From JAJECS01 sp965198185 (GTDB lineage Bacteria > Chloroflexota > UBA11872), in NCBI GenBank assembly GCA_965198185.1, contig CBDAOU010000002.1, positions 744,001-808,000 of the forward strand: DNA of 64,000 bases. Reading direction: 5' to 3'. The notes beneath the pieces were generated by a model that was given only the letters and a program-made list of their open reading frames with translations, did no database searches and was not told the origin of the DNA. Shown one piece after another: positions 54,281 through 63,563 of this stretch (positions within the stretch are counted from its first letter, which is position 1; every line of letters starts with the position of its first letter). A program made the position numbers and the translations under genes.

Positions 54281-54951
54281 GCGGCGCGTTTGCCGGATGG
54301 ACTTTCATTTTCGACTTCGACGGGACCGTCAGCCCGTCGGACATGGGCCATGTCTTGTTCGATGCCCTGGCAACGCCAGAGTGGCGCGTCATCGATGCTC
54401 GCTGGATTCGGCGTGAGATTCCGACCAGCGTGCGGGCTCGCGCCCAATTCGACCTGGTGACGCCTGACCTTGGCGCAATCCACCGGCTCATCGACGAGCA
54501 AGCCGTCGACCAGGCATTTCCAGAGCTGGCCCGTGGTCTTCAAGGCGAGGGCGCCGAAGTGCGCATTGCCAGCGACGGATTCGACATCTATATCAGCCGC
54601 ATGCTCGCGGCGGCCGAACTGGTTGATCTACCGGTGGATTCGAATCGTCTCGATGTGCGCCAGGGCGCCATCGTGCTTGAGTTTCCGCACGAGGACGACG
54701 GCTGCGGGCATTGCGGCATGTGCAAGGCCCTGCCGGTGCGGCGGGCCAAGGCACGGGGACTGCGCGCGGTTTACATCGGCGACGGATACTCGGACCGATG
54801 CGCCGTCGCGGAGGCCGACGTGATCTTCGCCAAGGACAGCCTGGCGGCCCACTGTGAGGCCAATGGCATTCCCTACCACGCCTTCGAGAGCCTTGCCGAC
54901 GTTCAGGCCTGGGTGACACAACGAACCCCGGTCGGCAAGAACTGCCGCTGA
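54277..54951 (+). CDS. HAD-family phosphatase (MtnX-like)
   Basis: The catalytic motif IFDFDGTVSPSD lies upstream of the first ATG (54343), so that ATG is not the start. In frame, the only usable upstream codon is CTG 54277, which overlaps the helicase stop (CTGA); this gives 224 aa. Motif II IASDGFDIYISRML, motif III KALPVRRAKA and motif IV YIGDGYSDRC complete the HAD set. GCGHCGMCK resembles the CGxCK loop of MtnX. The substrate is uncertain: methylthioribulose-derived or another phosphomonoester. Confidence 0.72.
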   Translation: MSGAFAGWTFIFDFDGTVSPSDMGHVLFDALATPEWRVIDARWIRREIPTSVRARAQFDLVTPDLGAIHRLIDEQAVDQAFPELARGLQGEGAEVRIASDGFDIYISRMLAAAELVDLPVDSNRLDVRQGAIVLEFPHEDDGCGHCGMCKALPVRRAKARGLRAVYIGDGYSDRCAVAEADVIFAKDSLAAHCEANGIPYHAFESLADVQAWVTQRTPVGKNCR

Positions 54952-54952
54952 T

Positions 54953-56683
54953 ATGACCTTCCGCGAGCTTGCCGCCGTCTTCGAGCGCCTGGACGAAACC
55001 AGCGCCCGCAACGCGATGATCGACATCCTGGCGGAGGTTTACGGCGCGGTCGGGCCGGACGAGGCCGCGCAGGTGACCTACCTCATTCAGGGCCGCCTGG
55101 TGCCCAAGTTCGTCGACCTGGAGTTTGGCGTGGCCGGGCGGCTCATGATCGACGCCTTGGCACAGGCGTTCGAGCGTGAGCACGCGGAAGTGGAGGCGGT
55201 GTCTCGCGAGACGGGCGATCTGGGCACGGCGGCCGAGCGGATGACGGATCACGAGGGCGGCGACCTCTCGGTGGGCGATGTGTTCACACGGCTGCGCGAA
55301 GTTGCCGAAGCCGAGGGATCGGGCTCTCAGGAGCGCAAGGTGCAGGGAATCGCCGCCATCCTCCAGGAGCTGGATGCGCGCTCGAATCGCTACTTGCCGC
55401 GGATTCCGTTGGGGCGCCTGCGGCTGGGCGTGGGCGACCCAACGGTGATGGACGCGCTTTCGGTCGCGAAGGTGGGCGACAAGTCCGAGCGCAAAGTGAT
55501 CGAGCGTGCCTACAACCTCACCAGCGACCTGGGTTTGGTCGCGCACGACTACGTGGCCGAGGGCCGCGCCGCCATGGAAGCCGTTGAAGTGCGCGTGGGA
55601 TATCCCGTGCGCATGGCCCAAGCCGAGCGCCTCTCCAGTGGCGCCGAGATCGTCGAGAAGATTGGGCGTACGGGCGTGGAAGCAAAATATGACGGCTTTC
55701 GCGTGCAGATCCACCGCGACGGCCCGCGCGTCAGCATTTTCAGCCGCAATCTCGAAGATATGACGGGCATGTTTCCCGAGGTCACGGAGGCGGTGCTCAC
55801 GCAAGTACGCGCCGAGCGAGCGATCTTCGAGGGCGAAGCGATGGGCATCGATCCGGACAGCGGCGAGTTCCTGCCTTTCCAAGTCACCGTGTCGCGCAAA
55901 CGCAAGCACGGCATTGAGGAAGCGGCGGCCAAGATGCCGTTGACCGTGCAAGCGTTCGACGTGCTTTTCGACGGTGAAGACGTAGCTACGCTCCCATTCA
56001 CCGAGCGGCGTGAGCGCCTCGCGGCGCTGATCGGCCCGGGTGACGGCATCGTGGTGTCGCGGGTGCTTGAAACCGAGGATCCGGAAGCCATCGATCGCTT
56101 CTTTGGCGCGCAGGTCGACGCCGGTCTTGAAGGAATTCTGGCCAAGCGGCTGGACGCTCCCTACGAGGCGGGCAAGCGCAACTTCAATTGGATCAAGCTC
56201 AAGCGCAGCTATTCGGCGGCGCTCCACGACACGCTCGACTGCGTGCTGATCGGCTACTGGGGCGGGCGGGGCAAGCGCGCCGCCTGGGGCATCGGGGCGC
56301 TCCTGAGCGCGGTGTGGGATCCCGAAAGCGAGACCTTCAAGACCATCGCGCGCATCGGCACCGGCTATTCGGATGAGGAATGGGTCCGCATTCGGGAGAT
56401 GCTCGACGCCCACGCCGTGCCCGAGCAGCCGACCTCGGTTGACTCGCATGTCACGCCCGATGTCTGGAGCGCGCCCACCTATGTCGTGGAGGTGTTGGCC
56501 GACGAGATCACGCTCAGCCCCACGCACACCGCCGGTCGCAGCGAATCCCAGCTGGGCATGGCGCTGCGCTTCCCGCGCGTGCTGAACTTCGTGCGCGAGG
56601 ACAAGGACCCCACCGACGCCACCACGGTTGCCGAAGCCCGGGCGATGTTTGAGCAGCAAACCGCCAAGGCCGGCGGCAGCTGA
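54953..56683 (+). CDS. lig: ATP-dependent DNA ligase (archaeal/eukaryotic type)
   Basis: 576 aa. The N-terminal DNA-binding domain (1-200) is followed by the adenylation domain with motif I EAKYDGFR (nucleophile Lys245), motif Ia/III SRNLEDMTGMFPEV, motif IV EGEAMGID, motif V GILAKRLDAPYEAGKRNFNW with IKLKRSY, and an OB domain ending GMALRFPRVLNFVRED. Nearly full-length LigB/Lig1-type as in archaea, beyond the usual bacterial NAD-dependent LigA. Begins 1 bp after the phosphatase stop codon, in a repair-flavoured operon. Confidence 0.9.
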   Translation: MTFRELAAVFERLDETSARNAMIDILAEVYGAVGPDEAAQVTYLIQGRLVPKFVDLEFGVAGRLMIDALAQAFEREHAEVEAVSRETGDLGTAAERMTDHEGGDLSVGDVFTRLREVAEAEGSGSQERKVQGIAAILQELDARSNRYLPRIPLGRLRLGVGDPTVMDALSVAKVGDKSERKVIERAYNLTSDLGLVAHDYVAEGRAAMEAVEVRVGYPVRMAQAERLSSGAEIVEKIGRTGVEAKYDGFRVQIHRDGPRVSIFSRNLEDMTGMFPEVTEAVLTQVRAERAIFEGEAMGIDPDSGEFLPFQVTVSRKRKHGIEEAAAKMPLTVQAFDVLFDGEDVATLPFTERRERLAALIGPGDGIVVSRVLETEDPEAIDRFFGAQVDAGLEGILAKRLDAPYEAGKRNFNWIKLKRSYSAALHDTLDCVLIGYWGGRGKRAAWGIGALLSAVWDPESETFKTIARIGTGYSDEEWVRIREMLDAHAVPEQPTSVDSHVTPDVWSAPTYVVEVLADEITLSPTHTAGRSESQLGMALRFPRVLNFVREDKDPTDATTVAEARAMFEQQTAKAGGS

Positions 56684-56704
56684 GGTCGCTTTACTGTCCT
56701 AGCT

Positions 56705-56790
56705 TGTCATTTCGAACGCCGTGAGGAATCGAGAGCCGCCGTACAGAGCCCCTGCCCCTTAGATTCCTCGCCTGCGGCTCGGAATGACAG
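56705..56790. repeat. REP-like imperfect palindrome
   Basis: TGTCATTTCGAACGCCGTGA...GGAATC pairs imperfectly with GATTCCTCGCCTGCGGCTCG...AATGACA. This TGTCATTTCGA/GGAATGACA form is a common interspersed repeat of intergenic DNA. Located in the gap after the ligase gene; the rest of 56791-56935 shows nothing. Confidence 0.6.
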
Positions 56791-56935
56791 AGAGGGCGCT
56801 CGGAAGGACCGTGGGGGCGCGCGAGTGGCAAGAGAGGGGCGCGAGGCGCCGAGCGGGTGTGACGGTGTCGCGAAGCTGGATGCCGACTCAGAGACGGCAT
56901 GACAGTAGGGCCCTGGTCGCAGCCAGGCCCGCCGA

Positions 56936-57304
56936 CTACCGCTCCGCCGAGTCCGCCGGCTCAAACACGAGTGGATGCTTTGGCTCGTAGATCCCGATCC
57001 ACGCGTCGCCAGGGACCTCGATGGTGGTCGCAATGCCCCACTCTTCTTCATGGATCGGCTCGCGCAGCTTCACGCCCTTGGCCTGGAGTCGGGCCACCGT
57101 GGCGTGAATGTCGTCGCACAGCAGGTGCAGCTCATGATCGCGGTCGCCGTCCTCCGGGTGGAGTCCCACCTCCGTAGGCGGAAGTGCGAACACGAGCCAG
57201 CCGTCGCCGGCGTTCACCCAGGGAAACTCGAGCACGTCGCGAAAGAACGCCCGCGCGGCCTCGGCATCCTTGGTGAAGATCAGGGAATGGACTCCGATGA
57301 ACAT
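56936..57304 (-). CDS. VOC/glyoxalase-like protein
   Basis: 122 aa from ATG 57304 with GAGGAGTC upstream. MFIGVHSLIFTKDAEAARAF and ELHLLCDDIHATVARLQAKG give the VOC pattern; EVPGDAWIGIYEPKHP ends it. Metal ligands may include His7 and Glu residues. Substrate unknown. Divergent from the SDR genes. Confidence 0.78.
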   Translation of the reverse strand: MFIGVHSLIFTKDAEAARAFFRDVLEFPWVNAGDGWLVFALPPTEVGLHPEDGDRDHELHLLCDDIHATVARLQAKGVKLREPIHEEEWGIATTIEVPGDAWIGIYEPKHPLVFEPADSAER

Positions 57305-57423
57305 GGAAGACTCCTCCGTCGCGTCCGGCGGCGTTCCTATCTTGCCGGACATCCGGTGTCAGCTGGCGCAGATTTCCGCCCGTGCAAGCTAGGCTGCACC
57401 CGTACGGCGACTCGGAGCGGCAG

Positions 57424-58188
57424 ATGACTCTTGGCGACAGTTTCCGCCTCGACGGCCGCTGCGCGCTGGTCACCGGCGCCAGCCGCGGGATCGGGCGAGC
57501 CATTGCCGAGGCCTTCGCCGAAGCGGGAGCGGACGTGGCGCTGGCCGCGCGCACCGTATCCGACCTCGAAACGGTTGCCGCGGCGGTCGAAGGATTCGGA
57601 CGCCACGCGGTTGTGCTGCCGCTGGACGTGCGCGACGTGGCCGCTGTCGAGGAGGCGGTCGGCAATAGCGCCGCGGCCTTGGGCGGTCTCGACATCTTGG
57701 TGAACAACGCGGGGGTCTACTTCCACACGACCGTCGACGAGCTGACGCCGGATCAGTTTCAGCTGGTGCTCGACGTCAACCTGCGCGCGGCCGTGTTCGC
57801 CATGCAGGCGGCGCGGCCGCACATGCGGGCGCGCGGCGGCGGCGTGGTGATCAACATCAGCTCGATTGCCGCGGAAAAGGGCGGACCCAACGTCTACGGC
57901 GCCAGCAAGGCGGCGTTGGAAAGCTTCACCCGCAGCGCGGATCGCGATTGGACATCGGACAACATTCGCTGCGTGGCAATCGCGCCAGGCATGATCGACA
58001 CGGACATGGAGGCGGAGTTTTTGGCCGACCCGTCGCGCATCGATCCGGTCATCGAAACGACGGCCCGGCGCCGCGTGGCCCAGCCTGCCGAAGTGGCCGC
58101 CGCGGCGGTCTTTCTGGCGTCACGGGCGGCGGATTTCATCAGCGGCGCCGTGCTCCACGTCGACGGCGGCCGGAGCGCGAACTACTAG
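57424..58188 (+). CDS. Short-chain dehydrogenase/reductase 1
   Basis: 254 aa from ATG 57424. Classical SDR: cofactor loop TGASRGIGRAI, NNAGVY, catalytic Ser in INISSIAA, Tyr/Lys in YGASKAA, and the FabG-like end FISGAVLHVDGG. NAD(P)-dependent oxidoreductase, substrate unknown. Followed after 2 bp by a paralogue, so the two are probably co-expressed. Confidence 0.88.
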   Translation: MTLGDSFRLDGRCALVTGASRGIGRAIAEAFAEAGADVALAARTVSDLETVAAAVEGFGRHAVVLPLDVRDVAAVEEAVGNSAAALGGLDILVNNAGVYFHTTVDELTPDQFQLVLDVNLRAAVFAMQAARPHMRARGGGVVINISSIAAEKGGPNVYGASKAALESFTRSADRDWTSDNIRCVAIAPGMIDTDMEAEFLADPSRIDPVIETTARRRVAQPAEVAAAAVFLASRAADFISGAVLHVDGGRSANY

Positions 58189-58190
58189 CC

Positions 58191-58946
58191 ATGCAGGAAG
58201 AGTTTTCGCTTGCGGGTCGCCGGGCGCTGATCACGGGCGCCAGCCGAGGCGTCGGCCGCGGCATCGCCCTGGCGTTCGCCGAGGCGGGCGCCGACATAGC
58301 CATTGCGGCGACCGACTCCGAGAAATTGAATCGCGTTGCCGCGGAGGCGCAACGTCTTGGAGTCTCCGCGCACGCGATCACGGTAGACCTGGCAGACGTC
58401 GACGCCGTGTTGGACATGGTCGACCGCGCCCATTCCTCAATGGGCGGGCTGGATGTGTTGGTCAACAACGCAGCCGTTCACGGCGGCGATGCCGGCACCG
58501 ACGCTTCCGTCGAGGAGTTCGAGCAGCTGGTCAACGTGAATCTGCGAGCGCCCGTATTTGCGTCGCAGCGGGCGGGAGAGCATATGCGGGCCGCGGGCGG
58601 TGGCGTGATCATCAACATCAGTTCGACTGCCGCGGTCCGAGGCCTCGGCGTATACGGCGCCGTGAAGGCCGGGCTCGAGTCCTTCACGGAAGGGCTGGCC
58701 CGCGCGTGGGGGCCAGACGGCATCCGCGTGGTCGCCATCCAGCCGGGGCTCATTAGCACCGACGCGACCGCGTCCCTGGAGCAGGACTCCGACCGGCTCG
58801 AACGCTTCCTGAGCCAAACCCACCTGCGGCGCATCGGCCAACCGCGCGACGTTGCCGGCGCGGCCGTCTTCCTGGCCTCGGACGCCGCGAGCTTCATCAC
58901 CGGCGCGGTGCTCCCGGTGTCGGGCGGTCGCGTCTACAAGCTCTAG
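58191..58946 (+). CDS. Short-chain dehydrogenase/reductase 2
   Basis: 251 aa from ATG 58191. TGASRGVGRGI, NNAAVHGG, INISSTAA, YGAVKAG and FITGAVLPVSGG cover all SDR motifs, so it should be active. Tandem paralogue of the preceding gene, with clearly diverged sequence, so it is an old duplication or a functional pair. Confidence 0.87.
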   Translation: MQEEFSLAGRRALITGASRGVGRGIALAFAEAGADIAIAATDSEKLNRVAAEAQRLGVSAHAITVDLADVDAVLDMVDRAHSSMGGLDVLVNNAAVHGGDAGTDASVEEFEQLVNVNLRAPVFASQRAGEHMRAAGGGVIINISSTAAVRGLGVYGAVKAGLESFTEGLARAWGPDGIRVVAIQPGLISTDATASLEQDSDRLERFLSQTHLRRIGQPRDVAGAAVFLASDAASFITGAVLPVSGGRVYKL

Positions 58947-58994
58947 GCAGCCCAACGCCTATAATCCGACTCGGTTCGTCCCACCTGAATTCCC

Positions 58995-59285
58995 ATGATC
59001 GACCGCGAGCAAGTGGTGCACGTCGCGGCCCTGGCGCGCCTGGCGCTGTCGGACGCCGAGATCGACCGCATGCAGGCCAGCTTGCAGCAGATTCTGCAGG
59101 CGTTCGAGGCGCTCAACGAGCTCGATGTGTCAGACGTGGCGCCTACGGCGCAGGTCATTCCGTTGGCGACCGTCGAGCGACCGGACACTACCGAGGCGCC
59201 GCTCGCGCGCGACGACGTGATGCGCAATGCCCCGCGAGTCGAGCGCGACCAGATTCGCGTTCCTCCTATTCTTCCGGGGGAATAG
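58995..59285 (+). CDS. gatC: Asp/Glu-tRNA amidotransferase subunit C
   Basis: 96 aa. MIDREQVVHVAALARLALSD and a C-terminal RDDVMRNAPRVERDQIRVPP are the canonical GatC pattern; it clamps GatA and GatB. First gene of gatCAB, which makes Gln-tRNA(Gln) and/or Asn-tRNA(Asn) by transamidation. Confidence 0.93.
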   Translation: MIDREQVVHVAALARLALSDAEIDRMQASLQQILQAFEALNELDVSDVAPTAQVIPLATVERPDTTEAPLARDDVMRNAPRVERDQIRVPPILPGE

Positions 59286-59324
59286 CGCGCGTGCCTGATA
59301 GTGGATCCGGCGGGGGGCCAGCTC

Positions 59325-60794
59325 GTGGCTAACGACCTCTTCCGTCTCACCGTCACCGAGGCTGAGGCCGCGCTTGCGTCCGGCGAGGCCTCCTCGGTCG
59401 AACTCACTCGCAGCGTGTTGGACCGCATCGCCGCCGTCGACGCGCGCACCGGCGCCTACCTGCTGGTGACCGCCGATGCCGCGCTGGCGCAGGCGCAGGC
59501 GGCCGATACGCGCCGAGCGCGCGGCGGCGCGGGGCCGCTGCTCGGAATTCCGCTGGCGATCAAGGACGTGCTCTGTACCGAGGGCGTCACGACGACCTGC
59601 GCTTCACGAATTCTCGAAGGCTTCGTGCCGCCTTACGACGCCACCGTCGTCGCGTGTCTCAAAGACGCCGGCGCCGTGCTGGTGGGCAAGACGAACATGG
59701 ACGAATTTGCCATGGGGTCGTCCAACGAGAACTCGGGGTTTCACCCCGTCCGCAATCCGTGGGACCTGTCGAAGGTGCCGGGCGGGTCCAGCGGCGGGTC
59801 GGCGGCGGCGGTGGCGGCGGACGAGTGTCTGGCGGCGCTGGGCTCGGACACCGGCGGGAGCGTGCGGCAGCCCGCGGCGCTGTGCGGCTGCGTGGGCCTC
59901 AAGCCCACCTACGGCCGCGTGTCGCGCTATGGCCTGGTGGCCTTCGCCTCATCACTCGATCAAGTGGGGCCGCTGACCAAATCGGTGCGCGACGCGGCCG
60001 TGATGCTGAGCGCCATTGCCGGCCACGACGCGCGCGATGCCACGTCGCTGCCGGAGCCGGTGCCGGACTACGCCGCGGCGCTGGACGGAATCGTCGAGGG
60101 CATGCGCGTTGGGGTGGCGCCGGAGTACTTCGGGGAAGGCATCGACGACGGCGTGACCTCGGCCGTGCGCGATGCGATCGGCGTCCTCGAAGCCAACGGC
60201 GCCGAGCTTCGCGAGATCACGCTGCCTCACACCGAGTACGCGCTGCCGGTCTACTACGTCATCGCTCCGTCCGAGGCCAGCGCAAACTTGGCCCGCTACA
60301 ACGGCGTGAAATATGGGCTCTCCGATCCGCAAGCCGTCGACGTGGACGAAATGATGGCCACGGTGCGCGCGCGCGGCTTCGGCGCCGAGGTCAAGCGACG
60401 GATCATGCTGGGCACATTCGCGCTGTCGTCGGGCTACTACGACGCCTACTACCTGCGCGCCCAGAAGATACGAACCCTCATCAAGCAGGACTTCGACACT
60501 GCGTTCGCCTCGGTTGATGTGATTGCCGCGCCGACGTCGCCGACCACTGCGTTCGACCTCGGCGGCCGTGTGGCCGATCCCTTGGCGATGTATCGCGCCG
60601 ACGTGCTCACGTTGCCCGCGTCGCTGGCGGGCCTGCCAGCCATCAGCGTGCCGTGCGGCTTCGTCGACGGATTGCCGGTGGGGCTTCAGCTCATTGCCCC
60701 GCCGTTGCAAGAGGCGCGCCTGCTGCGCGTGGCCGACGCCTACGAGCGACTGCGCCCCAAGTCGCCCGCGCCCCTACAGGCGGTGGAAGCGTGA
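59325..60794 (+). CDS. gatA: Asp/Glu-tRNA amidotransferase subunit A
   Basis: 489 aa if started at GTG 59325 (GGGGG ~10 bp upstream); GTG 59301 is also in frame. The amidase-signature triad then falls at Lys80 (LAIKDVLC), cis-Ser ~155 (PGGSSGGSAAA) and Ser179 (GSDTGGSVRQPA), close to the known GatA numbering. Releases ammonia from glutamine for GatB. Confidence 0.95.
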   Translation: MANDLFRLTVTEAEAALASGEASSVELTRSVLDRIAAVDARTGAYLLVTADAALAQAQAADTRRARGGAGPLLGIPLAIKDVLCTEGVTTTCASRILEGFVPPYDATVVACLKDAGAVLVGKTNMDEFAMGSSNENSGFHPVRNPWDLSKVPGGSSGGSAAAVAADECLAALGSDTGGSVRQPAALCGCVGLKPTYGRVSRYGLVAFASSLDQVGPLTKSVRDAAVMLSAIAGHDARDATSLPEPVPDYAAALDGIVEGMRVGVAPEYFGEGIDDGVTSAVRDAIGVLEANGAELREITLPHTEYALPVYYVIAPSEASANLARYNGVKYGLSDPQAVDVDEMMATVRARGFGAEVKRRIMLGTFALSSGYYDAYYLRAQKIRTLIKQDFDTAFASVDVIAAPTSPTTAFDLGGRVADPLAMYRADVLTLPASLAGLPAISVPCGFVDGLPVGLQLIAPPLQEARLLRVADAYERLRPKSPAPLQAVEA

Positions 60795-62257
60795 CGATGC
60801 ATGCGGGGTACCGCGTAGTCATCGGCCTCGAGACGCACGTGCAGCTCAAGACGGCCAGCAAGATGTTTTGCCGCACCAGCGCGGCTTACGCGTCAGCACC
60901 GCCCAATACGCTCGTGTGCCCGGTGTGCCTGGGAATGCCCGGGGTGTTGCCGGTAATCAATTCGGCGGCGGTCGACCTCACGATCATGACGGGCCTCGCC
61001 CTGCACAGCGAGATTCCACCGCACGCCAAATTCGACCGGAAGAACTACGCGTATCCGGATTTGATGAAGTGGTATCAGATCTCGCAATACGACATGCCGC
61101 TGTGCGTCGGGGGCTGGCTGGAGGTCAGCGCGAACGGCGAGACCCGGCGGATTCGCATCACCCGGGTTCACCTGGAAGAGGACACCGCCAAGCTCACCCA
61201 CGTGGCGGGCGACGACGGCCAGCCGGCGAGCTTGATCGACGTGAATCGCTCGGGCGTGCCACTGATGGAGGTTGTGACCGAGCCGGATATCACCAGCGCC
61301 GCCGAAGCGATGGCCTATGGATTCAAGCTGCGCAACATCCTGCGCTGGCTGGGCGTATCCACCGCCAACATGCAGGACGGCGCGCTGCGAATCGACGCCA
61401 ACGTCTCCGTGTGGCCGGTGGATGTCGAAACCGGCAACGCCAAGGTCGAGGTCAAGAACATGAATTCATTCCGAGCGCTGGGCCAGGCGTTGGAATTCGA
61501 GATCGAGCGCCAGATCGCGCTCTACGAACGCGGTGATCGGCTGGAGCAAGAGACGCGCGGCTGGGACGAGACCGCAGCCCGCACCGTTTCCCAGCGCACC
61601 AAGGAGTACGCCCACGACTATCGCTACTTCCCGGAGCCCGATTTGCCGCCGCTTGCCATCACTCGCGACCGCGTGCGGCACTTGCGGAACGAGCTGCCCG
61701 AGCTACCGGATGCGGTTCGGCAGCGACTGGTGAGCGAGCTTGGCGTCGCTCCGGAGGACGCTGATGCGTTGGTTGAGGACCGTGATCTGACCGCCTATTC
61801 CCTCGATGTCATCGAGCGCCATGACGGATCCACCACGGAAGTGGTGACCTGGATGCTCCAGGACGTGCGGCGGCTGCTCAACGCGCGCGAGGTGGCGTCC
61901 GCGGCGATTCCCGTTTCAACCGCATCGATGGCGGAGCTGCTGGCGCTAAGGGCAAAGGGCGACCTGAGCAGCACCATGGCGGGCACGGTGCTCGAGGAGA
62001 TGTTCGCCACTGGAAAGCCGTTGGACGAGATCGTGGCCGCCCGCGGCCGGCAGATCAGCGATACCGATGCATTGGTCGAAATCGCCCGCGACGTCATGGC
62101 CGAAAACCCGCAAGCGATCACCGACTTTCATGCGGGCAAGGATCGCGCGATTCAGTTCTTGATGGGCCAGGTCATGCGGCGCACGCGGGGGCAGGCCAAT
62201 CCCGGTAAGGTGACGGAGTTGCTTCGCGTCGAGCTCGACCGGGATCGAACCGGCTGA
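60791..62257 (+). CDS. gatB: Asp/Glu-tRNA amidotransferase subunit B
   Basis: 488 aa from GTG 60791, overlapping the gatA stop (GTGA); ATG 60797 is an alternative. VIGLETHVQLKTASKMFCRT, TLVCPVCLGMPGVLP and RKNYAYPDLMKWYQISQYD are GatB signatures, including zinc Cys residues; the YqeY-like tail domain ends the protein. Kinase/transamidase subunit acting on misacylated tRNA. Confidence 0.95.
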   Translation: MTMHAGYRVVIGLETHVQLKTASKMFCRTSAAYASAPPNTLVCPVCLGMPGVLPVINSAAVDLTIMTGLALHSEIPPHAKFDRKNYAYPDLMKWYQISQYDMPLCVGGWLEVSANGETRRIRITRVHLEEDTAKLTHVAGDDGQPASLIDVNRSGVPLMEVVTEPDITSAAEAMAYGFKLRNILRWLGVSTANMQDGALRIDANVSVWPVDVETGNAKVEVKNMNSFRALGQALEFEIERQIALYERGDRLEQETRGWDETAARTVSQRTKEYAHDYRYFPEPDLPPLAITRDRVRHLRNELPELPDAVRQRLVSELGVAPEDADALVEDRDLTAYSLDVIERHDGSTTEVVTWMLQDVRRLLNAREVASAAIPVSTASMAELLALRAKGDLSSTMAGTVLEEMFATGKPLDEIVAARGRQISDTDALVEIARDVMAENPQAITDFHAGKDRAIQFLMGQVMRRTRGQANPGKVTELLRVELDRDRTG

Positions 62258-62258
62258 G

Positions 62259-63542
62259 GTGGCGATGGACACTGTGAACTCGACGGACTCGACCAGCCCC
62301 GAACTTGGAGCCTACGAAACGGCGCTGCGCCAGTTTGACGAGGCTGCGGAGATTCTCGATCTGGATCCCGACATGCGGGAGCTTCTGCGCCGCCCAAAGC
62401 GCGAGTTGGTCGTTAATTTTCCCGTGGAGATGGACGACAGCAGCATCCGCATGTTTCGGGGATATCGCGTCCACCACAACATCACACGGGGGCCGGCCAA
62501 AGGGGGCATTCGCTTCCATCCCCAAGCCGACCTCGACGAGGTGCGCGCCCTCGCGATGTGGATGACGTGGAAGTGCGCCGTCATGAACTTGCCCTACGGC
62601 GGCGCCAAAGGCGGCGTTGAGGTCGATCCGCACCGCCTCAGCATGACCGAGCTGGAGAATCTGACGCGACGGTATGCCACCGAGATCGCCGTCCTCATCG
62701 GCCCCGAGTTTGATATCCCGGCACCGGACATGGGCACCAATGCCCAAGTCATGGCCTGGATCATGGACACCATCTCCATGCACGCTGGGCACTCGATTCC
62801 CGCGGTCGTCACTGGCAAACCGGTGGCCGTTGGCGGGTCCGAAGGGCGGGCATCCGCCACGTCCCGGGGCATGCTCGAGGTGACCCTGGCGATGCTGCAG
62901 CGTCAGGGGCGCGATCCCGAGGGCATGCGGGTGGCGGTTCAGGGTGCGGGCAATGTTGGGATGGGCGCGGTGCGCCTCTTCCATGAGGCCGGATTCCGCA
63001 TCGTTGCCGTGAGTGACAGTGAGGGCGGAGCAATGCGCGAAACAGGGTTCGATGCCGCAATGGTCGAGCGACATGGCGCCGGCGGCGGACTGATGCATGA
63101 CCTGCCCGACGCCGACCGAATCACCAATCGCGAGTTGCTCGAACTTCCGGTGGACATCCTGGCGCCGGCGGCCATCGAGGGCCAGCTCACGGCCGCGAAC
63201 GCTTCGCAGGTCAAGGCGTCGATGATTGTCGAAGGCGCGAACGGCCCAACGACGCCGGCGGCAGATCTCGAGTTTGCGGATCGCGGGATAACCGTGATCC
63301 CCGACATCTTGGCGAATGCCGGCGGGGTGACGGTGTCCTACTTCGAATGGGTGCAGGACCTGCAGCAGTTTTTCTGGACTGAAGGCGAGATCAACGCGCG
63401 ACTGGGCCGCCAGATGCGGGACGCGCTTGAAAGCGTCGCCGTCACGGCCGAGCAAGCGGGAGTCACCTTGCGCCAGGCGGCCCATATGCTGGCGATTTCC
63501 CGCGTGGCCGAAGCTTCGCGGTTGCGGGGCATTTATCCGTAG
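62259..63542 (+). CDS. gdhA: Glutamate (Glu/Leu/Phe/Val) dehydrogenase
   Basis: 427 aa from GTG 62259 (ATG 62265 also possible), 1 bp after gatB. Substrate lysines Lys81 (RGPAKGGIRFHP), Lys105 and Lys117 (LPYGGAKGGVEV), catalytic Asp in IPAPDMGTNAQ, and the nucleotide loop VAVQGAGNVGMGAVRLF. Interconverts glutamate and 2-oxoglutarate plus ammonium. Its position after gatCAB and a window-wide Amt gene fit nitrogen metabolism. Confidence 0.93.
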   Translation: MAMDTVNSTDSTSPELGAYETALRQFDEAAEILDLDPDMRELLRRPKRELVVNFPVEMDDSSIRMFRGYRVHHNITRGPAKGGIRFHPQADLDEVRALAMWMTWKCAVMNLPYGGAKGGVEVDPHRLSMTELENLTRRYATEIAVLIGPEFDIPAPDMGTNAQVMAWIMDTISMHAGHSIPAVVTGKPVAVGGSEGRASATSRGMLEVTLAMLQRQGRDPEGMRVAVQGAGNVGMGAVRLFHEAGFRIVAVSDSEGGAMRETGFDAAMVERHGAGGGLMHDLPDADRITNRELLELPVDILAPAAIEGQLTAANASQVKASMIVEGANGPTTPAADLEFADRGITVIPDILANAGGVTVSYFEWVQDLQQFFWTEGEINARLGRQMRDALESVAVTAEQAGVTLRQAAHMLAISRVAEASRLRGIYP

Positions 63543-63563
63543 GAGCGCGTGCCGCCGCCTGAT

